Positions 7,123-11,174 of a stretch of 11,174 bases of DNA are shown here, piece by piece. Within the stretch, counting starts at the first letter, position 1. Each line of letters opens with the position of its first letter. This DNA comes from DATAQC01 sp051005135 (GTDB lineage Bacteria; Actinomycetota; Acidimicrobiia; Acidimicrobiales; AC-14), in NCBI GenBank assembly GCA_051005135.1, contig JBPCJQ010000040.1:1-11174 (forward strand), given 5' to 3'. The notes under the pieces are model-generated. The model searched no databases, had not been told where the DNA came from, and saw only the letters and a list, made by a program, of their open reading frames with translations. Both the position numbers and the translations under genes were made by a program.

Positions 7123-7310
7123 CCCAACGGTCCCCGGCGACGGGCCAGGTCGCGATGGACTTGTCTTGAAGGAGGACGCCGGGAGGGCTCGCCATCCGCG
7201 CCACGCTGAGTGCCTCCTCGCCGTCACTTGCCTGGCCACGAGCTCGTCGATCGTCTTGAGAGGGCGTCCGTCTGCCGTGATCCTCACCGGCGCTCCGATC
7301 AATCTCGGCA
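7123..7310. other. Convergent intergenic gap, 188 bp
   Basis: This gap lies between the 3' ends of serA and the minus-strand gene at 7311. It looks less GC-rich than the neighbouring genes. I find no strong hairpin with a T tract. A minus-strand frame starting at GTG 7311 crosses it but has weak coding character (see findings). Confidence 0.5.
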
Positions 7311-7763
7311 CTAGCGGGCGGCCTTGCGCAGGCCGTCGGCGGCGGCCGCGGCCTCGTCGCGGTAGCAGCGGTCGGGGGAGGTGCGGGCGTAGGCGGCCAT
7401 GCCCGGCAGGTGGAAGATGCCGCTGCGCAGCTTGGCCTTCACCGGGTGACTGGTGGGGCACGCTCCGCCCTCGGGCTCGACCCACGCCGCCTCCGCCTTG
7501 ACGGCTGGCTCGGCGCCGGGGATCGTCACGTTCTTCCCGGCGGTGGGCGATGGTGACGCCCACGGGCGTTCGACGACAGGGGTCGCGAGCACCGGGGGCA
7601 TGTCGGCCGGCGCCGGGGGGGCTGCCACGGGAGCGGCCCAGGGATCGGAGCCTCGGGGCAGGGCGGGCGAGGGACGCCGGGCCTGCACGATCTTGTAAAG
7701 AGCGAACCCGAGCGCGGCCACCACGCCGCCCCGGGCCCCGATTCGCAGCGAGCGACGGATCAC
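7311..7763 (-). CDS. Membrane-anchored protein with C-terminal sunset-type domain
   Basis: A 150-residue protein of unknown role. An Arg-rich N-terminus precedes one short hydrophobic segment (about 12-26, GGVVAALGFALYKIV) followed by QARR, suggesting a single membrane anchor. Residues 31-100 are a Pro/Ala-rich, low-complexity linker with two PWA motifs. The C-terminal 50 residues (C102 to the end) have CPTSHPVKAKLRSGIFHLPG, then YARTSPDRCY and alternating Ala/Glu before DGLRKAAR. This follows the pattern of the small domain called sunset (polar start, YH-x-PG, Y-x-x-T-x-P-x-x-C, Ala-rich helix). That domain occurs in actinobacterial exported proteins, sometimes beside nucleases; its function is not established. 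C102 and C133 could pair. The start at GTG 7763 is preferred because GGAGG (7773-7769) lies five bases upstream. A GTG at 7769 overlaps that ribosome site. It is divergent from the leu leader region. Confidence 0.78.
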   Translation of the reverse strand: MIRRSLRIGARGGVVAALGFALYKIVQARRPSPALPRGSDPWAAPVAAPPAPADMPPVLATPVVERPWASPSPTAGKNVTIPGAEPAVKAEAAWVEPEGGACPTSHPVKAKLRSGIFHLPGMAAYARTSPDRCYRDEAAAAADGLRKAAR

Positions 7764-7799
7764 CAGCACCTCCGAGTCGGCGGCAAGGGGGGCAGACTA

Positions 7800-7826
7800 C
7801 TTGACGGCCCGACCGCTTGACGGCCC
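7800..7826. repeat. 11-bp direct repeat upstream of the leuA leader
   Basis: CTTGACGGCCC occurs at 7800-7810 and again at 7816-7826, a 16-bp period. The second copy contains the candidate -35 of the leu promoter. The pair may be a regulator site, duplicated -35 elements, or chance. Confidence 0.6.
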
Positions 7827-7845
7827 AGCCTGCGCCTGGCACCAT
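7817..7845 (+). promoter_or_regulatory. Candidate leuA promoter
   Basis: TTGACG (7817-7822, five of six to TTGACA) is separated by exactly 17 bp from CACCAT (7840-7845, three of six to TATAAT, with the key A and final T). The expected transcription start is about 7852, only a few bases before the leader-peptide ATG at 7855. That would explain why the leader peptide lacks a ribosome site. Confidence 0.5.
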
Positions 7846-7854
7846 GGCATTTGC

Positions 7855-7896
7855 ATGACCGCGATCCTTCTGTCCACGAGCCTGCTCCTTACCTAG
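7855..7896 (+). CDS. leuL: leu operon leader peptide, MTAILLSTSLLLT
   Basis: A 13-codon open frame, ATG to TAG, lies 102 bases upstream of leuA. Five of its 13 codons are leucine: CTT CTG at 7867-7872 and CTG CTC CTT at 7882-7890. One isoleucine codon precedes them. Such Leu runs in front of an intrinsic terminator are the hallmark of ribosome-mediated leucine attenuation, known for leuA and leu operons in several bacteria including actinobacteria. A ribosome stalling on scarce Leu-tRNA would change folding of the RNA downstream. There is no Shine-Dalgarno, so leaderless initiation is likely. The peptide itself is not expected to act elsewhere. Confidence 0.85.
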   Translation: MTAILLSTSLLLT

Positions 7897-7897
7897 C

Positions 7898-7922
7898 GAC
7901 GAGCGCCCTGCCGGTGCTCGTC
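7898..7922 (+). promoter_or_regulatory. Leader hairpin right after the leuL stop
   Basis: GACGAGCGCC (7898-7907) pairs with GGTGCTCGTC (7913-7922) over 10 bp (one G-U) with a 5-nt loop. It begins one base after the leader stop codon and ends three bases before the terminator stem. A ribosome stalled on the Leu triplet should cover its 5' edge. When formed, it hides 7907-7914, which could otherwise pair with the 3' arm of the terminator (7943-7950, seven Watson-Crick pairs around one G-G mismatch). It may therefore be the switch element. This pairing scheme is inference. Confidence 0.65.
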
Positions 7923-7925
7923 TCG

Positions 7926-7961
7926 CCTCTCGTGCCCTCGGGCCGGGAGGTTTTTTCTTTT
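7926..7961 (+). terminator. Intrinsic terminator (attenuator) upstream of leuA
   Basis: CCTCTCG-(T)-GCC (7926-7936) pairs with GGCCGGGAGG (7941-7950), giving a 10-bp stem with one G-U pair, a bulged T7933 and the loop CTCG. It is followed at once by TTTTTTCTTTT (7951-7961). This is the only T-rich run of its kind in a very GC-rich window. It lies after the leader peptide and before the leuA ribosome site, not at a gene end, so its role must be conditional termination. Confidence 0.85.
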
Positions 7962-7998
7962 CCGCCGCACACCGAACTAATACCCGAAGGGAACTGCG

Positions 7999-9549
7999 AT
8001 GTCCGACACCGAACGCCTGGTCATCTTCGACACCACCCTGCGCGACGGCGAGCAGTCGCCGGGAATCTCGCTCGACGCGGTCGAGAAGATGGAGATTGCC
8101 GAGCAGCTGGCTCGGCTCGGCGTCGACTACATCGAGGCCGGCTTCCCGGTGGCCAGTGAGGGCGACTTCGAGGCCGTCCAGGGGATCGCCCGAAACATCA
8201 CCGGCACAGTGATCGCCGCCCTTTCCCGTACCCACCTGGGCGACGTCGACCGTTGCTGGGCGGCGCTGCGCGACGCGGCGCGGGCCCGCATCCACGTGTT
8301 CATCTCCACCAGCCCTAACCACATGGAGCATATGTTGAAGATGACGCCCGCCCAGGTGGTCGCTGCCACCCGTTCCGGTGTGGCCCGGGCTCGCGAGCAC
8401 ACCGACGACGTGGAGTTCAGCCCCCAGGACGCCACCCGGACGCCGCTCGACTTCATGCTGGAGGTGCTGCAGGCGGCAGTCGACGCCGGGGCCACCACCT
8501 TGAACATCCCCGACACCGTCGGCTACGGCATCCCGTGGGACTTCGGCGCCCTGATCCAGTACATCCGCCGCCAGGTGACGGGCGACTACGTCACGTCGGT
8601 CCACTGCCACAACGACCTGGGGCTGGCCACCGCCAACTCCCTGGCCGGGGTCCAGGCCGGCGCCCGCCAGGTCGAGGTGTGCGTGAACGGGCTGGGCGAG
8701 CGGGCCGGCAACGCTGCCCTGGAAGAGGTGGTAATGGCCCTCGCCATCCGACCCGACCAGTTCCAGGGCCTTGCCACCGGGGTGCGCACCGAGGAGCTGG
8801 CTCGCACCAGCCGCCTGGTGAGCCGCCTCACCGGATACCCGGTGCAGTACAACAAGGCCGTCGTCGGGCGCAACGCCTTCGCCCACGAGTCGGGCATCCA
8901 CCAGCACGGCGTGCTGGCCGACCGGTCGACCTACGAGATCATCGACGCCGGTGCCGTGGGCCAGGTGGGCAGCCAGATCGTGCTGGGCAAGCACTCCGGC
9001 CGCCACGCCTTCGGCGACACCTTGGCCAAGATGGGCATCACCATCTCTGGCGATGCCCTCAACTCGGCGTTCGTGCGCTTCAAGGAGCTGGCCGACCGCA
9101 AAGTGGAGATCACCGACGCCGACCTCGAGGCCATCGTGGCCGAGGAGCTCGGCACCACCGTGGCCCGCGATTTCGCGCTGGAGGACCTGGAGGTGGCCGG
9201 CGGCACCGTTGGCGTACCGCGCGCCCGGGTGGTGCTCACCCGGGAGGGCGAGAAGCTGGAGGCTACGGCCGAGGGCGACGGCATGATCGACGCCGCCTGC
9301 CGGGCCATCAAGTCGGCCACCGGCGTGGACGCGTCGCTCATCGGTTTCAACGTCTCCGCCGTCACCGGCGGCGTCGACGCCCTGGGTGATGTGATCATCC
9401 AGGTTGAAGCCGGGTCCGACAAGGTGTCGGGGCGGGGCGTGTCCACGGACGTGGTGGAGGCCTCGGCTCGAGCCTTCTTGTCGGCCGTCAACAAGGTGGA
9501 GCGCATGCGGGCACGGTCCGAGGTCCGCCAAGCCGAGGTCGGCCCTTAG
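7999..9549 (+). CDS. leuA: 2-isopropylmalate synthase
   Basis: Condenses 2-oxoisovalerate with acetyl-CoA to 2-isopropylmalate, the first step specific to leucine. It has 516 residues. The TIM-barrel catalytic domain starts with FDTTLRDGEQSPG (D11, R15, D16), continues through STSPNHMEHMLKMTP (104-117) and NIPDTVGYG, and includes the metal-binding HCHND (202-206) and NGLGERAGNAALEE. A linker (HESGIHQHG) leads to the C-terminal regulatory domain, where leucine inhibits in this family. The length and motifs match the common bacterial LeuA of 500-520 residues rather than the longer (600+) form of mycobacteria. AAGGGA (7987-7992) lies six bases before the ATG. Expression is probably controlled by the leader and terminator just upstream. 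Homocitrate or citramalate synthase relatives are less likely given the leucine leader and the ilv genes nearby. Confidence 0.95.
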   Translation: MSDTERLVIFDTTLRDGEQSPGISLDAVEKMEIAEQLARLGVDYIEAGFPVASEGDFEAVQGIARNITGTVIAALSRTHLGDVDRCWAALRDAARARIHVFISTSPNHMEHMLKMTPAQVVAATRSGVARAREHTDDVEFSPQDATRTPLDFMLEVLQAAVDAGATTLNIPDTVGYGIPWDFGALIQYIRRQVTGDYVTSVHCHNDLGLATANSLAGVQAGARQVEVCVNGLGERAGNAALEEVVMALAIRPDQFQGLATGVRTEELARTSRLVSRLTGYPVQYNKAVVGRNAFAHESGIHQHGVLADRSTYEIIDAGAVGQVGSQIVLGKHSGRHAFGDTLAKMGITISGDALNSAFVRFKELADRKVEITDADLEAIVAEELGTTVARDFALEDLEVAGGTVGVPRARVVLTREGEKLEATAEGDGMIDAACRAIKSATGVDASLIGFNVSAVTGGVDALGDVIIQVEAGSDKVSGRGVSTDVVEASARAFLSAVNKVERMRARSEVRQAEVGP

Positions 9550-9555
9550 GTGGGA

Positions 9556-9561
9556 CATAGT
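9556..9561 (+). promoter_or_regulatory. Possible -10 element before the lipoprotein gene
   Basis: CATAGT (four of six to TATAAT) lies in the 23-base gap after leuA, 11 bases before the lipoprotein ATG. I see no matching -35. The same hexamer appears upstream of the next gene, at 10224, with a -35. Co-transcription with leuA is equally possible. Confidence 0.25.
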
Positions 9562-9572
9562 CTGGCGGAGCC

Positions 9573-10181
9573 ATGCGTCGTCTCCTCGGAGTTCTCGTCG
9601 TTGCAGTCGTGGCGGCCTCGTGTTCGAGGTCGTCGCACCGGGCATCGCCTTTGACGACGGTTGTCGCCACGTCGTCCACCACCTCGACAACTGAGGCGCC
9701 CACGTCGACCACTGTCAGCGCAACGACCACCACCGTGGCGGCGGCCGGACCCGAGCGTTGCACCGCAGCGAACGTGCAGATCCGCCAGACCGACTCGCGG
9801 GCCGCCCTCGGGCAGAGCCTCGCCGTCTTCGAGGTACGCAACACGGGCAACCGGCCGTGCCGGGTCACGGGCTATCCGCGCGTCGACGTGGTCGACGCTG
9901 CCAAGTCGGTGCTGGCCTCGGCTTCCACCAAACCGGGTGCGCTCATCCGTTCCGGGGCGCCCACGACCGTGACGGTTGCCCCCAGGGCGACGGCGTACTT
10001 CGGTGTGCAGTCGCAGAGCATCTGCCCCGACGACCAGCCCGATGTGGAGGGGGCGGGAGCCCGCGTCACCCTCCCCGACGACACCGCCGCGGTCGAGGTG
10101 GTGGCCACTATCGCGGTGTGCCCCCAGCCCGAGATAGTGGTCTCCCCGATCCGGCGCTCACCGGCCGAGGTGGCCGCGTGA
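9573..10181 (+). CDS. Lipoprotein with DUF4232-type domain
   Basis: A 202-residue predicted lipoprotein. The signal peptide MRRLLGVLVVAVVAASC ends in a lipobox (AASC, lipidated C17). Residues 18-58 are a Ser/Thr-rich spacer (TTSTTEAPTSTTVSATTTT), as is common in surface proteins of actinobacteria. Residues 62-195 form a beta-rich domain with the layout of DUF4232: ERCTAANV, LAVFEVRNTGNRPCRVTGYP, a run of beta strands, YFGVQSQSICPDDQP, and AVCPQPEIVVSPI near the end. Its four cysteines (C63, C97 and two later) suit two disulfides outside the membrane. DUF4232 has no settled function. A GGAG sits only two bases before the ATG, too close to be ideal, so initiation may be near-leaderless or coupled to leuA. 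No metabolic link to leuA is evident. Confidence 0.82.
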   Translation: MRRLLGVLVVAVVAASCSRSSHRASPLTTVVATSSTTSTTEAPTSTTVSATTTTVAAAGPERCTAANVQIRQTDSRAALGQSLAVFEVRNTGNRPCRVTGYPRVDVVDAAKSVLASASTKPGALIRSGAPTTVTVAPRATAYFGVQSQSICPDDQPDVEGAGARVTLPDDTAAVEVVATIAVCPQPEIVVSPIRRSPAEVAA

Positions 10182-10199
10182 GCCACGCCCCAGTGGGGA

Positions 10200-10229
10200 T
10201 TGTCGCTTCATGGCCCACGAGCGCATAGT
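10200..10229 (+). promoter_or_regulatory. Candidate promoter for the secreted hydrolase gene
   Basis: TTGTCG (10200-10205, four of six) and CATAGT (10224-10229, four of six) are separated by 18 bp. The predicted start near 10236 leaves a 40-base untranslated leader that contains the AGGAGG ribosome site of the next gene. The 95-base gap after the lipoprotein gene is consistent with a separate promoter. Confidence 0.45.
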
Positions 10230-10276
10230 GTCGAGCGGACTCGGTGGGCGCCCAGCAGTCTCCAGGAGGCCATTGC

Positions 10277-11137
10277 ATGAATCGATCTCGCTTCGGGCGC
10301 TGGCCGGCCCTGGCCGTTGGGGTGGTAACCATGCTTGTGGCTTTCGCCGCGCCCGTGACGCGGGCGGGGGCGGTGTCGGGCATCGGCTACGACATCTCAT
10401 GGCCGCAGTGCGGGAAGCCTCTGCCACCTACCCCGGCTTTTGCGGTTGTGGGCGTCGGCGACGGCAAGCCCTACACCGACAACCCCTGCCTGGCCACCGA
10501 GTACCGATGGGCCCAGGCCTCGGGCCTGCCTCCCGCGTTCTACATGAACACTGCCAACCCCGGGCCGGACACCACCGCGATCAACTGGTACGCCCAGCAT
10601 TCGCCCAACGCGGCGTGCAGCCCAGCCGACCAACGTGCCTGCGCCTACAACTATGGCTACAACGCCGCCGCCCAGGCCTACGCCTATGCCGGCAGCCAAG
10701 CGGCGGCCGGTACCGGCCACACGTGGTGGCTCGACGTGGAGACGGGCAACAGCTGGTCGCCCACCAACCTGGGGGCCAACCTGGCCGACATCGCCGGCTC
10801 CATCGACTACCTGTCATCCCGCAAGGTTCCGGTCGGCGTCTACTCCACCCCCTACCAGTGGGGGAAGATCACCGGCGGCGCCAGACTGGCCGGGTTGCCC
10901 AACTGGGCGGCGGGCGCCCGGGACGCCAGCCAGGCTTCGGTCTACTGCTCCACCAAGTCCTTTAGCGGCGGCCCTGTGCTGCTGTCCCAGTTCGTGGAGG
11001 GACGCTTCGACCGGGCTTACGCCTGCCCCGGCGCAGACGCCGTCATCAACCCCTCACCGGCCACTGCCGATCCCCTGGGTGACCTCCTCAACGGGCTCAA
11101 GGGCATCCTCAAGGGCCTGGGCCTGAACACCGGCTGA
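10277..11137 (+). CDS. Secreted GH25-like glycoside hydrolase domain protein
   Basis: A 286-residue exported protein. The signal peptide runs to about residue 32 (MNRSRFGRWP, hydrophobic ALAVGVVTMLVAFAA, cleavage near TRAGA). The mature part begins with GIGYDISWPQCG, followed by FAVVGVGDGKPYTDNPC, FYMNTANPG, WWLDVETGNSW (150-160), and VPVGVYSTPYQWGKITGG. The D39...D153-x-E155 layout parallels the catalytic Asp and Asp-x-Glu of GH25 muramidases, in a barrel with an extra Cys-containing insertion (about 105-145). Six cysteines (45, 71, 114, 122, 224, 250) suggest three disulfides. The last 20 residues look like an amphipathic, Leu/Gly-rich helix. Acting on cell-wall glycan is a reasonable guess but substrate is unproven. 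AGGAGG (10264-10269), seven bases upstream, fixes the ATG at 10277. A GTG at 10244 is in frame but would hide the signal peptide behind 11 polar residues. Confidence 0.85.
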   Translation: MNRSRFGRWPALAVGVVTMLVAFAAPVTRAGAVSGIGYDISWPQCGKPLPPTPAFAVVGVGDGKPYTDNPCLATEYRWAQASGLPPAFYMNTANPGPDTTAINWYAQHSPNAACSPADQRACAYNYGYNAAAQAYAYAGSQAAAGTGHTWWLDVETGNSWSPTNLGANLADIAGSIDYLSSRKVPVGVYSTPYQWGKITGGARLAGLPNWAAGARDASQASVYCSTKSFSGGPVLLSQFVEGRFDRAYACPGADAVINPSPATADPLGDLLNGLKGILKGLGLNTG

Positions 11138-11149
11138 TACGAGCTCGCG

Positions 11150-11174
11150 CCATTACCCCTCACAGGGGTAATGG
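11150..11174 (+). terminator. Perfect hairpin after the hydrolase gene
   Basis: CCATTACCCCT (11150-11160) and AGGGGTAATGG (11164-11174) form a perfect 11-bp stem with a 3-nt CAC loop, 12 bases after the stop codon. The window ends at the last base of the stem, so a following T tract cannot be seen. Confidence 0.75.

Noticed and set aside
7844..7858. Four-codon frame ATG GCA TTT GCA TGA overlapping the leuL start
   Set aside because: The ATGA overlap is eye-catching, but the frame overlaps the proposed -10 and would not be transcribed from that promoter. It is too short to support.
7851..8159. TTG-started frame across the leu leader into leuA
   Set aside because: It crosses the terminator and continues into leuA in the wrong frame. 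The leucine-rich leader frame explains the region better.
7075..9690. 871-codon minus-strand frame across leuA
   Set aside because: It is antisense to leuA and crosses the leader and the sunset gene in the wrong frame. Its low-complexity composition is typical of GC-rich shadows.
10244..10276. Upstream in-frame GTG start for the hydrolase
   Set aside because: The AGGAGG site and the signal peptide both point to the ATG at 10277.

Overview
This window is a dense, very high-GC stretch of a bacterial chromosome. Nearly all third codon positions are G or C, GTG starts occur, several genes look leaderless or nearly so, and the proteins are of actinobacterial type: an actinobacterial-style SerC, a long SerA with an ASB domain, a DUF4232 lipoprotein and a sunset-type domain. 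My best guess is an actinobacterium, possibly of the class Acidimicrobiia. The class-level call is inference and would need a search to confirm. I see no tRNA, rRNA, CRISPR array, insertion sequence or phage gene.

Layout. Positions 1-2409 hold ilvB (its 3' part only), ilvN and ilvC, packed on the + strand with gaps of 2-3 bases. They cover the first two shared steps of valine/leucine/isoleucine synthesis. A perfect 16-bp hairpin (2424-2461) closes this operon and also faces the 3' end of a minus-strand gene. That gene (2478-2939) encodes a small exported protein made of two nearly identical cysteine-containing units, and I do not recognise it. Next, serC (minus) and an aspartate-type aminotransferase gene (plus) diverge from start codons only 20 bp apart, with -10-like elements overlapping on the two strands. 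A hairpin-rich repeat cluster (about 5397-5529) separates the aminotransferase from serA (5557-7122).

A minus-strand gene for a membrane-anchored sunset-type protein (7311-7763) follows. A 235-bp regulatory region then precedes leuA (7999-9549). It contains a promoter candidate, a 13-codon leucine-rich leader peptide, a hairpin, and an intrinsic terminator with a strong T tract. This is a textbook arrangement for leucine attenuation and the best regulatory signal in the window. Two exported proteins follow: a DUF4232 lipoprotein (9573-10181) and a GH25-like secreted hydrolase (10277-11137). The window ends in a perfect 11-bp hairpin.

How the genes work together. IlvBN and IlvC make dihydroxy acids from pyruvate or 2-oxobutyrate. 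LeuA diverts 2-oxoisovalerate to leucine. SerA and SerC make phosphoserine from 3-phosphoglycerate, and the aminotransferase exchanges amino groups with glutamate. It is thus a branched-chain and serine amino acid locus with unrelated envelope genes interspersed. Feedback control is visible at protein level (ACT domains in IlvN and SerA, the C-terminal domain of LeuA) and at RNA level (the leu leader).
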